A stretch of 64,000 nt of DNA from Prolixibacteraceae bacterium. Its GTDB lineage: Bacteria; Bacteroidota; Bacteroidia; Bacteroidales; Prolixibacteraceae. The position numbers were made by a program, and so were the translations under genes. Positions 8,366 through 16,933 of this stretch are shown one piece after another. The stretch is taken from assembly GCA_019720755.1 (NCBI GenBank), contig CP081303.1, positions 682,001 to 746,000 on the forward strand, read 5' to 3'. The first letter of the stretch is position 1, and the number at the start of each line of letters is the position of its first letter. The notes below the pieces were generated by a model. That model searched no databases. It had not been told where the DNA came from and saw only the letters and a list, made by a program, of their open reading frames with translations.

Positions 8366-9502
8366 ATGGAAAAAAATAGACGAATAGAGGTTGTCGATGC
8401 TTTGAGAGGCATGGCAATATTTAGTATTCTTTTACTGCATTGCTCTAATCATTTTCTTTATGGGGTTATGCCAACAAGTACGACACATTGGGGACAAGTT
8501 TGTGATCAAATTGTGAAGCAGTTTTTGTATTTTCTTTTTGAAGGAAAGATGTACGGTGTTTTTGCTGTACTTTTTGGATTTACCTTTGGCCTTCAATACT
8601 ATAAAGCGGTAAGCTGTCATGTTGATTTTCGTTGGACCTTTTTGTGGCGTATTCTTCTGTTGTCTCTCTTTGGAGTTTTGAATGCTGCGTTTTTTTCGGG
8701 AGGTGATCCGTTGGTATTTATGGCTATCGTGGCTGTTTTTTTACCTTTTATTGCAAAACTAAATACTCGAACTTTATTATGTATTGCGCTCTTTTTTCTA
8801 CTGCAGCCATTCGAGCTATTTCAAGGGATAAACCATTATATTGGTTTGGGATATACTTTTCCTAAGAATACTGGGAAGTTATATGAAACACTAGGGATGG
8901 CTGTGGAGAATAGTAGCTTTATGTCAATGGCTAAGGTGAATATGACGCTCGGGTTGAAGGCTTGTCTTACTTGGGCAGTCGAGTATGGAAGGGCAGCACA
9001 AACTGCCTCATTATATATAGTAGGTTTTCTGTTTTGTAGATATTCTCTTTTTGAGAATTTAAAATCCCGTTTTTGGAATAGGTTGTTTTTATTCTCTTTG
9101 GTATCTGTTGCGATTTTATTTTGTGTGAAGGGTGCTACTTCATTATACGATTCGATTGCGACTGCTTTGGGGATGTGGTATAACTACGCTTTTATCTTAT
9201 TATGGATATCTACTTTTGTTATTCTATATAGAGGCAAATGGTTTAGACAATTGACTGGCTTATTTCAAATTTATGGTAGAATGTCATTAACCAATTTTGT
9301 TTCTCAGTCGATGATTGGAACCTTTTTATTCTACCCTTATGGTTTAAATTTGGCTTCCCAGTGTGGACTGTCTTGTAGCGTAGTTCTTGGAGCCTGCATT
9401 GCACTCGTACAGATGTTTGTTAGTTATTGGGTGCTACGAAGGTTCAAACAGGGACCTTTAGAATATGTATGGCATCGAGCGACATACTTCTTGTCTTCAT
9501 AA
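8366..9502 (+). CDS. DUF418 (YeiB-like) membrane protein
   Basis: 378 residues, about nine to ten membrane segments. The N-terminus RIEVVDALRGMAIFSILLLH is the fingerprint shared by DUF418 and acyltransferase-3 proteins. The C-terminal third (about 270-375) is DUF418-like, with GRMSLTNFVSQSMIGTFLF and a final LEYVWHRATY segment. The biochemical role of DUF418 is unsettled; a transferase-like membrane function is inferred from relatedness to acyltransferases. It follows the acyltransferase gene closely and ends at a bidirectional terminator facing miaA. Confidence 0.8.
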   Translation: MEKNRRIEVVDALRGMAIFSILLLHCSNHFLYGVMPTSTTHWGQVCDQIVKQFLYFLFEGKMYGVFAVLFGFTFGLQYYKAVSCHVDFRWTFLWRILLLSLFGVLNAAFFSGGDPLVFMAIVAVFLPFIAKLNTRTLLCIALFFLLQPFELFQGINHYIGLGYTFPKNTGKLYETLGMAVENSSFMSMAKVNMTLGLKACLTWAVEYGRAAQTASLYIVGFLFCRYSLFENLKSRFWNRLFLFSLVSVAILFCVKGATSLYDSIATALGMWYNYAFILLWISTFVILYRGKWFRQLTGLFQIYGRMSLTNFVSQSMIGTFLFYPYGLNLASQCGLSCSVVLGACIALVQMFVSYWVLRRFKQGPLEYVWHRATYFLSS

Positions 9503-9505
9503 AAC

Positions 9506-9539
9506 AATTTAAGGCAGATCTATGGATCTGCCTTAAATT
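9506..9539. terminator. Bidirectional terminator between convergent genes
   Basis: AATTTAAGGCAGATC (9506-9520), loop TATG, and its exact complement (9525-9539): a 15-bp perfect stem between the convergent DUF418 gene and miaA. A/T-rich tails flank both sides. Confidence 0.85.
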
Positions 9540-9557
9540 ATTCTGAAATTTTATTTT

Positions 9558-10469
9558 TCAATTGGATTCACTATCTCGACAATGATCAATATAATGAACT
9601 ATTTTTTCTTCCTCTGATGGGTGAAACCATTCATAGGATTTGTCTCTACGAAACCATGTAAGTTGTTTGCGAGCATATTTTCTTGTGTTCGCCTGAACTC
9701 TTTCAATGGCATGATCTAGGTCCTTCTCTCCACTAAAATAGTTAAAAAACTCTTTGTAGCCTACCGTGTTCAATGCTGGTAATTCTCTATAAGAGAAAAG
9801 CTTCTTAGCCTCTTGCTCTAAACCATCCTCTACCATTAGAAGAACTCTTCTATTGATTCGATCATAGACCTCTTCACGTTCTCTATTGATGCAGATTTTG
9901 ACGATTTGAAAAGGACGCTCTTTTATCGTATTGGTACGCAAAGAAGAGTAAGTTACACCAGTCATTCGGATGATCTCTACAGCATGAAGAATACGTTTGT
10001 TGTTGTTTAGATCTACTTGATTATAGTAGATTGGATCATTTTCTAACAACTCTTGTTTAATATTCTCGATTCCCTCGTTTTCGTATTGTGCTATTAAACC
10101 ATTACGAATTTCAGGAGTTACAGTAGGAAGATCATCTATCCCTTTACATACAGCATCGATATACATCATAGAGCCACCTGTCATAACGACAATCTCTTTC
10201 TCTTTGAACAACGTTTCGAGTTTGTCTAATACATCTACTTCAAACTGGGCTGCGTTGTAGTAATTATGAATTGAGTGTGTCTGTATAAAGTGGTGTTTTA
10301 CTCTCTTTAACTCTTCATCACTAGGTACTGCTGTACCAATAGCCATCTCTTTAAAAAGTTGGCGTGAATCACACGAAATGATGTCGGTATCATATTTTTC
10401 TGCAATACGAATGCTTAATTCCGTTTTACCAACTCCTGTTGGTCCGGTAATAACAACTAGTGTCTTCAT
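9558..10469 (-). CDS. miaA: tRNA dimethylallyltransferase
   Basis: 303 residues, normal for MiaA. The P-loop GPTGVGKTELS (from residue 9) is followed by the substrate-binding SCDSRQLF and the DDLPTVTPEIR region; the C-terminal part has the RRVLLMVEDGLEQEAKKL and YARKQLTWFRRD motifs typical of the family. It adds a dimethylallyl group to N6 of A37 in tRNAs reading UNN codons. A 174-residue PRiA4_ORF3-like gene ends 18 bp upstream, suggesting they are transcribed together. Confidence 0.97.
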   Translation of the reverse strand: MKTLVVITGPTGVGKTELSIRIAEKYDTDIISCDSRQLFKEMAIGTAVPSDEELKRVKHHFIQTHSIHNYYNAAQFEVDVLDKLETLFKEKEIVVMTGGSMMYIDAVCKGIDDLPTVTPEIRNGLIAQYENEGIENIKQELLENDPIYYNQVDLNNNKRILHAVEIIRMTGVTYSSLRTNTIKERPFQIVKICINREREEVYDRINRRVLLMVEDGLEQEAKKLFSYRELPALNTVGYKEFFNYFSGEKDLDHAIERVQANTRKYARKQLTWFRRDKSYEWFHPSEEEKIVHYIDHCRDSESN

Positions 10470-10487
10470 ATTAAAGGGTTCGATCTG

Positions 10488-11012
10488 TTAAATGTCTAAA
10501 TCATCAATAGATTGAAATTCTGTATCAAAATCTTCATCCCATTCATCCTCCTCATAATATGGATCATGAATGTTTTCGTCTTCTTCTAAAGATAATGCAT
10601 TCTCTGCGTTAGAGATCATCTCAGAAAGAATATCTCCTTCCATGAAACAAAGTACAGGCATATCTAAGTTTCGTTCTGTCCAGAACTCTGTAACTTCAAT
10701 GTACAGATTTCTATTTTGAATAATATCATAGCCATAGACTAGTTTTTGCTTTTTTTCTGTTATCAAATCAGAAAGGGTGGTGCTTTCCATTGAGAAAAGA
10801 TTGTCCCCCTCTATTCCCATGTCTACAGCAGTATACTCAATGTGTTTGTTCCATTGGTCATCGCATGTAAAGAAAGAACAGAAGTCTTCTTCTATCTTAC
10901 AAGCAGATTGTATTGCTTTATGAAAAGTAAATAGGTTAGAAGTACCATCAACCTGTATCTCACAAATAAAATTAGGATGGTCTGGTGAAAGAATTCGAAA
11001 GAAATATAACAT
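10488..11012 (-). CDS. PRiA4_ORF3-like (IS1096 TnpR-like) protein
   Basis: 174 residues, very acidic C-terminus (EEDEWDEDFDTEF). The start MLYFFRILSPDHPNFICEIQ, the segment TSNLFTFHKAIQSACKIEED and the centre KKQKLVYGYDI resemble the plasmid pRiA4b ORF-3-like family, a small alpha/beta domain found in many Bacteroidota. Its function is not established, and the historic transposon name is not evidence of mobility: no element ends surround it. The gene lies directly upstream of miaA (18-bp gap), probably in the same operon. Family call from pattern memory. Confidence 0.65.
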   Translation of the reverse strand: MLYFFRILSPDHPNFICEIQVDGTSNLFTFHKAIQSACKIEEDFCSFFTCDDQWNKHIEYTAVDMGIEGDNLFSMESTTLSDLITEKKQKLVYGYDIIQNRNLYIEVTEFWTERNLDMPVLCFMEGDILSEMISNAENALSLEEDENIHDPYYEEDEWDEDFDTEFQSIDDLDI

Positions 11013-11136
11013 GTATTGTTTAACTCTATGATTGGTATATTTTTTGTTTGTGCTGTGTATGCAATTTCAGCTGGCAAATTTGAAAAAAAAAGTTAAGGTT
11101 TACCACCCCATACGATTAAATATTTCTTGAATAAGG

Positions 11137-14016
11137 TTAATCAATTGAAAATGAGTGATTGTAGTCAGGTAAAGCATTGCGTAACTTACTTGATGATGGA
11201 ATATTCATCTTAGATTTAATATTCTTTTTTAGTTGTTCTACTGAATGTGTCGATTTGTGGAAGAATATGGTAATCTGCTTGTTTGTAAAGTTCATCTTCG
11301 TGAGAACTATAATTCTTAGCTCTTTATCGGTGAGAGTTGGATATTGCTCTTGTATATGATGGATATATTCTCTATTCTGCTCATCTATGAACTTTCGTAA
11401 CTCCTCTTTGTTACTACACTCCTTAATATTCTCTTCTAAGAATGTTAAGTTGTTCACATAGTATTTATCAGGAAATCGATATTTAAGCTCTTTTTTGATA
11501 TGAATAAATCGTTCTCTACACTCCTCGAGAAGTTCTCGGTTATTGAAACGCTCCATGGCGAATAGAACAAGGTCACGACTTTTTTTATCAAGCGCTTCAT
11601 GAAGTGCTTTGTTCTGCTGCTTTATGAATTCTTTCTCTTTCTCTAGTCTTCTTTGATTTTCTTTGTGTCTAATGTGTTCATTTTGAAGTGTTAGTATGCG
11701 AATCCTCTTTTTATTATATTTCCATATGTAGTAGAGCGCAAGGGAGATAATGCTTAGAGATAATATGGTGATAAATGAGATGATAAAAAGAATATTATCA
11801 TACCACATAGTGTCGATCTTGAATTTGAATGAGGCAGATCCTTGTGCTACTCTATTTTCGTCCCAACTACGTATTTCAAGCTCATAATCTCCTGGTTTTA
11901 GATTTCTGAAAACTAGAGGAGAGTGATAATCAAATTTTGTCCAATTATTTTCATTTCTATTTAAACGATATTCTGTAGTGAGAATATGTTTAGGACTTTT
12001 ATTTGAAATAATTGTAAACGAGATCTTTTGTGCATTGCATTGAAACGTTGGTGTGATGTTCTCTTGGTGAATGAATTTTGTGGTTTCGTCAGACTCGAAG
12101 TCTACAGCAATATCTTTGATGGATATTGTAGACTTAGGTATCTTAGAATCAAAATCATCGTAGACAATGGTAAAACCATTTTGGATACAGACAAGAGACT
12201 GTTTTCTATTAATAGGCTCTATATATTCAAATTCTTCGATAAGACTTTGTTGAGGATCGTTAAAGAAGTATTCTGATATCTTTGTGAAATGATTGCCATC
12301 TCTTCTAATTGCAGCAATCTTATGTCGAGTAACATACCAATATGTAAAGTCTCTAATCTTAAAAAGATTGGAGGATGCCGCATATTCACCTATCTGATGC
12401 TCCAATCCGCTGAATTTCTTAATGGTATCGTTTAGGTTGTCATATAGAAAAGTTCCTTCATCAGAAAGTATGTTCAATTCGGAATCTAATACCATCACAT
12501 TGGTTGGGAGAATATGGCTAAACTTCTTTACTATTTCTGCTTTGTGTGGATGCTTATCAGGGTATTGTAATGGAACTCTATATACGTAATATTTGCCCAT
12601 ACTTGAAGCCCATAAGTAACCTTCATAGATAGCCAATGATTTATTGATATGAGGAGTTTGGGCATACAGTATTGGTTTGTGTTTTGTTAGAGGTGTTTGA
12701 TATAGATATATTGCATCTCCTGTGTTTTGTAGCCAATAGGATTGGGTATGCCCTTTAAAGTGAACGGGAATGAAATTTACCCCATGCCCTAGGGTGGATA
12801 TTTTGTGTGTTTTTAAATCTTTATTTATGAGATAGGTCCCATTATCTAATGCACATACAAGCCCTTCGTCTGTATCTGTAATGGACCATACTCGTTTTTG
12901 GAGAGTCGAAAAAGGCTTACAAGAAGTGATGATTCTATTGTTAAATATCTGATCTTTTTTTGTGTAGAAAAGGCCTCTTTCAGTCCCGATGATGAAATAT
13001 TTGCCATAGGGACGAATACAATAAGTCTCACTCCCTACATGAGGAGGTAATGTGAAGCGTTGTTTTCTCGCATCAAGTTGCAAAATAGATATTCCATCTA
13101 GTGTGGATATATATACTCTGTTTTTATTGTCCACCACGAAATCTGTCACCTTATCAGTTGTAAGATAGTTTCTTTGATTGATATGGTTGTAATTTTGTGT
13201 TTTTATATCAAGCACATATAGTCCATTGTGTTGTGTGAGAAAGAAAATAAGATCCTCTATTTTTCTAATTTTAATGATTTTCTTATTGGACAATATTTTG
13301 GCAATTTCTGTATCCCATCGTTGTGGCTCATTGTTTTTTTCTTGATAGAATATCTGTTGTTTACTTGTAAGAAATAGATGTCTTTTATCCCCAATTGTTA
13401 TGATTTTAAGAATATCCTTTAGATTAATATCACTCTTAAACTGTTTTACTTGCGTGATAGTAAGATCATAATAGGACTCTTCTGTACTACAGTCTGTAAT
13501 ATATCCATTATCTTCAAATAGAAGCTCAATACTGCTAATGGATATAAGACATGGACTTAGCTTAAGCCCAATTATTTTATATGTCTGGTTTTGATGATTG
13601 AAGTAAATCGTTTCATCTTTAGAACTACAAAAACTACTAATCCCTTTTTGCTTAAATTGTTTGATAGGAGTGTAGTGATAGGTTCCTCTTTTTTCTCTCC
13701 AAACTCCAACTTCTTTGTCTGTTGCACAATAAACTTTATTATCTTTAGAAACAAATACTTGTTGTAGCCTAACTTTATTTGGCATTTGATACAACTTCCA
13801 TGTAGAACCATTGTATACAACCAATCCCATATCATTTGCCAAAAAGATACTCCCATTGTTATTGGTCGCAATACTGAAGTTATGGTTGCAAGCACCATAT
13901 TCATATTTATTGATATGTGTTGATTCTATTAAAGGGAGAATTGGTTGATGTGCAAAGACAGTAGTCTTTGTTAATGTTAGAATTACAAGTGTAATTTGTA
14001 AAACGTATGATTTCAT
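11137..14016 (-). CDS. Propeller/Y_Y_Y membrane regulator with LuxR-type HTH
   Basis: 959 residues. A signal peptide (1-22) leads into a long periplasmic region of two-component-regulator propeller repeats (about 40-620, e.g. IFLANDMGLVVYNG, RVYISTLDGISIL), then a Y_Y_Y domain (about 650-735, YRLNRNENNWTKFDYHSPL, LKPGDYELEIRSWD). One membrane helix (741-765) is followed by a charged coiled coil and a C-terminal LuxR-like HTH (about 892-940, TLTDKELRIIVLTKMNFTNKQ). There is no histidine kinase or receiver domain, so it is a one-component transmembrane regulator, analogous in layout to hybrid sensors that read glycans. No sugar-utilisation genes adjoin it, so its ligand and target are unknown. 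Confidence 0.85.
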   Translation of the reverse strand: MKSYVLQITLVILTLTKTTVFAHQPILPLIESTHINKYEYGACNHNFSIATNNNGSIFLANDMGLVVYNGSTWKLYQMPNKVRLQQVFVSKDNKVYCATDKEVGVWREKRGTYHYTPIKQFKQKGISSFCSSKDETIYFNHQNQTYKIIGLKLSPCLISISSIELLFEDNGYITDCSTEESYYDLTITQVKQFKSDINLKDILKIITIGDKRHLFLTSKQQIFYQEKNNEPQRWDTEIAKILSNKKIIKIRKIEDLIFFLTQHNGLYVLDIKTQNYNHINQRNYLTTDKVTDFVVDNKNRVYISTLDGISILQLDARKQRFTLPPHVGSETYCIRPYGKYFIIGTERGLFYTKKDQIFNNRIITSCKPFSTLQKRVWSITDTDEGLVCALDNGTYLINKDLKTHKISTLGHGVNFIPVHFKGHTQSYWLQNTGDAIYLYQTPLTKHKPILYAQTPHINKSLAIYEGYLWASSMGKYYVYRVPLQYPDKHPHKAEIVKKFSHILPTNVMVLDSELNILSDEGTFLYDNLNDTIKKFSGLEHQIGEYAASSNLFKIRDFTYWYVTRHKIAAIRRDGNHFTKISEYFFNDPQQSLIEEFEYIEPINRKQSLVCIQNGFTIVYDDFDSKIPKSTISIKDIAVDFESDETTKFIHQENITPTFQCNAQKISFTIISNKSPKHILTTEYRLNRNENNWTKFDYHSPLVFRNLKPGDYELEIRSWDENRVAQGSASFKFKIDTMWYDNILFIISFITILSLSIISLALYYIWKYNKKRIRILTLQNEHIRHKENQRRLEKEKEFIKQQNKALHEALDKKSRDLVLFAMERFNNRELLEECRERFIHIKKELKYRFPDKYYVNNLTFLEENIKECSNKEELRKFIDEQNREYIHHIQEQYPTLTDKELRIIVLTKMNFTNKQITIFFHKSTHSVEQLKKNIKSKMNIPSSSKLRNALPDYNHSFSID

Positions 14017-14057
14017 ATTTTAAAATAAGGTGGATGTTTGTGGGGGGCAATATTTTG

Positions 14058-14091
14058 CAAATATATTTATTTGTTTTAAAAAAATAACAAA
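14058..14091 (-). promoter_or_regulatory. Promoter of the propeller/LuxR regulator gene
   Basis: Minus strand: TTTG (14091-14088), 22 nt, then TATATTTG (14065-14058), exact in the -7 element. It lies 42 bp before the ATG. Confidence 0.55.
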
Positions 14092-14200
14092 AAAATATTA
14101 TTGTAATGAATATAATTCTCTTGAAATTTATTCTTTTGGTAGGATAAAAATGTCTATTACTCTAGATCTTAGGACTTTTAAGACTGTTTTGTATAAAAAA

Positions 14201-14235
14201 TAAGAGCGAGAACAGTTTTACTGCTCTTGCTCTTA
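14201..14235 (-). terminator. Terminator of the aconitase gene
   Basis: A 15-bp stem (14201-14215 with 14221-14235, two G-T pairs) and a 5-nt loop; on the minus strand it is followed by TTTTTTAT. It sits 26 bp past the aconitase stop. Confidence 0.85.
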
Positions 14236-14260
14236 ATATTTCATATTCAATAATCAGAGG

Positions 14261-16522
14261 TTACTTGTTGATGTTTTTAATGTAATTAAGACAAGATCCT
14301 GCTTTGAACCACTCTATCTGTAGTGAGTTATAGGTGTGATTTGCTACCACTACTTCGCTACTGTTATCTTGGTGTGTAATTTCAACTTGAACTGGTTTGC
14401 CTGTTGCAAAATGGTCTAATCCTTTTATTGCAAAACGGTCTCCTTCTAATATCTTATCATAGTCAGAATGGTTTGCAAATGTTAATGCTAAAATACCCTG
14501 TTTTTTTAGGTTTGTTTCATGAATACGTGCAAATGAACGAACAAGAACTACCCCTACATTTAGGTGTCTTGGTTCCATTGCAGCATGCTCTCTTGATGAG
14601 CCTTCTCCATAGTTTTCGTCCCCTACAATTACGGATAGAATACTATTTGCTTTATAGTCTCTCGCAACGGATGGAACTGTGTCATATGTACCAGTGATTT
14701 GATTTTTGATATGGTTTGTCTCTTCATTAAAGAAGTTGACTGCCCCAATTAAAAGGTTATTGGATATATTATCCAAGTGTCCTCTATATTTCAACCAAGG
14801 TCCTGCCATACTGATATGATCCGTAGTACACTTCCCTTTAGCCTTAATTAGAAGTGGTAGATCAACCATGTCTTTTCCATCCCAAGGTTTGAATGGAGTA
14901 AGCTCTTGCAATCGATCCGATTCAGGACTGATAATGATGTTTATATTGATATGCTCTTGTGGAGCAACAAAACCTAGATCTTCTACATTAAATCCTCTCG
15001 GTGGCAATGTATCTCCAGTAGGTGGATCTAATTGTACTTCCTGCCCATCTTTGTTGATAAGAGTGTCTGTGATAGGGTTAAAGTCAAGACGCCCTGCTAT
15101 TGAAAATGCTGTAACTATTTCAGGTGATGCAACAAAACCATGTGTCTTAGGATTCCCATCATTACGTTTAGCAAAATTCCTGTTGAAAGATGTCATAATA
15201 CTATTCTCTTCAAGATTCTCTGCATTGTGACGTGCCCATTGTCCGATACAAGGGCCACAAGCATTCGAAAGAACCGTTCCTCCTATCTTTTCGAATACTG
15301 GTAGCAAGTTGTCTCTGTCAACTGTATATCGAACCTGCTCTGAGCCAGGAGTTACAGTGAAGTCTGCTTTGAATTCAATCTTTTTGTCTAGTGCTTGTTG
15401 TGCAATAGATGCAGCACGTGCAATATCTTCATAACTTGAATTAGTACACGATCCAATAAGACCTACTTCCATGTTTAATGGCCACCCTTTGGCTTTAGCC
15501 GTTTCGGCAAACTGGCTGAGTGGTGTTGCTAAATCTGGTGTAAACGGACCATTAATATATGGTTCTAGGTTGTTTAGATCTATCTCAATTACTTGATCAA
15601 AGTATGCTTCAGGGTTATCATATACTTCCTGATCCCCTGTTAAATGATCTTTATATTGATAGGCTAGTTCTGCAACACTCTTTCTGTCTGTAGCTGATAG
15701 GTAATCATACATTTGATTGTCGAAACCGAAGAGAGATGTGGTGGCTCCAATCTCTGCCCCCATATTACAGATCGTTCCTTTTCCTGTACATGAAAGAGAT
15801 TGTGCTCCCTCTCCGAAGTATTCTACTATCGAACCTGTACCTCCTTTAACGGTTAAGATTCCAGCTACTTTCAGTATTACATCTTTTGCCGAACACCATC
15901 CGTTCAGCTTTCCTGTAAGTTTAATCCCAATTACTTTTGGAAACTTCAGTTCCCATGAGAGTCCTGTCATGACATCTACCGCATCAGCACCACCAACTCC
16001 AATGGCAACCATACCTAGTCCCCCTGCATTTGGCGTGTGTGAATCTGTACCAATCATCATGCCTCCAGGAAAAGCATAGTTTTCTAGTACAACTTGATGA
16101 ATAATTCCTGCTCCTGGCTTCCAAAAACCAATACCATATTTTTGTGAAGCACTTGACAGAAAGTCATACACTTCTTTGTTGGTTGACTCTGCCCTTTGAA
16201 GGTCTTTTTTTGCCCCCTCTTTTGCTTGGATAAGATGGTCGCAATGTACTGTTGAAGGAACTGCTACTTTATCTCTTCCAGCCTGCATAAATTGTAGTAT
16301 CGCCATCTGTGCTGTAGCATCTTGCATTGCTACTCTATCTGGAGAGAAATTGACATAGTCTATTCCTCTAGTATAGTTCTTAAGTTCACTCGTACCATGT
16401 AGATGACTTAGTAGAATTTTTTCTGTATAAGTTAAGGGGCGATTTAATGTCTCTCTCGCATTAGTAATTTTTGTCGCCATCTGTTTGTATACAGATTGAA
16501 TCAGATCGAAATCGAAAGCCAT
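14261..16522 (-). CDS. acn: Aconitate hydratase (long, mitochondrial-like type)
   Basis: 753 residues from the ATG at 16522; an upstream in-frame TTG at 16561 would add 13 residues, but [15 protein letters not shown] is where the family normally starts. The [4Fe-4S] ligands are in GSCTNSS and [23 protein letters not shown] and [14 protein letters not shown] (swivel domain) are present. It interconverts citrate and isocitrate in the TCA cycle. The length and motifs match the mitochondrial-like aconitases common in Bacteroidota rather than AcnB. It is a single-gene unit with a promoter near 16618-16647 and a strong terminator. Confidence 0.95.
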   Translation of the reverse strand: MAFDFDLIQSVYKQMATKITNARETLNRPLTYTEKILLSHLHGTSELKNYTRGIDYVNFSPDRVAMQDATAQMAILQFMQAGRDKVAVPSTVHCDHLIQAKEGAKKDLQRAESTNKEVYDFLSSASQKYGIGFWKPGAGIIHQVVLENYAFPGGMMIGTDSHTPNAGGLGMVAIGVGGADAVDVMTGLSWELKFPKVIGIKLTGKLNGWCSAKDVILKVAGILTVKGGTGSIVEYFGEGAQSLSCTGKGTICNMGAEIGATTSLFGFDNQMYDYLSATDRKSVAELAYQYKDHLTGDQEVYDNPEAYFDQVIEIDLNNLEPYINGPFTPDLATPLSQFAETAKAKGWPLNMEVGLIGSCTNSSYEDIARAASIAQQALDKKIEFKADFTVTPGSEQVRYTVDRDNLLPVFEKIGGTVLSNACGPCIGQWARHNAENLEENSIMTSFNRNFAKRNDGNPKTHGFVASPEIVTAFSIAGRLDFNPITDTLINKDGQEVQLDPPTGDTLPPRGFNVEDLGFVAPQEHININIIISPESDRLQELTPFKPWDGKDMVDLPLLIKAKGKCTTDHISMAGPWLKYRGHLDNISNNLLIGAVNFFNEETNHIKNQITGTYDTVPSVARDYKANSILSVIVGDENYGEGSSREHAAMEPRHLNVGVVLVRSFARIHETNLKKQGILALTFANHSDYDKILEGDRFAIKGLDHFATGKPVQVEITHQDNSSEVVVANHTYNSLQIEWFKAGSCLNYIKNINK

Positions 16523-16617
16523 AGCTATTTTGTTTAATAATTTTGGGTCAATAGGAATCAATAACTCTTTTGAGGAATATTTTATGAAACTATTGTTTTT
16601 ATTGTCGTTTCTCTTAA

Positions 16618-16647
16618 CAAATAAAAGAGAGAAATGTTTTAACCAAA
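16618..16647 (-). promoter_or_regulatory. Candidate aconitase promoter
   Basis: Minus strand: TTTG (16647-16644), 18 nt, TTTATTTG (16625-16618), one mismatch from TAnnTTTG and the same -7 sequence as at gapA. It is about 95 bp before the ATG. Confidence 0.5.
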
Positions 16648-16933
16648 ATGCTCCATTTCTTGAATGAGTGCCCTTGAATTGATGGAATTTATGTTTTCTG
16701 TGGATTGATACGGAACTGAAAGAGGATAATGATACTATGGAATGGTGTTCGTATGAACTTTTGCCTTTTGTTTAATGGATCTAATGTTTTGAATGATTTA
16801 CTTCATGACATGGTTGATTTCGAATGAATATATATTAGGGTATCTTGTTGTACTTGAAATGATAGATTTGCTATAATAGGAGAAGGGAAGCCTTTGACTT
16901 CCCTTCTTCTGTTGCATATTTTGTGAAAGATAT
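16648..16933. other. Intergenic stretch between feoAB and aconitase
   Basis: No gene is supported. A 10-bp stem with a 7-nt loop (AGAAGGGAAG at 16881-16890 with 16898-16907) lies 26 bp after the feoAB stop and may end that transcript, but no T-run follows on the minus strand. Confidence 0.4.
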
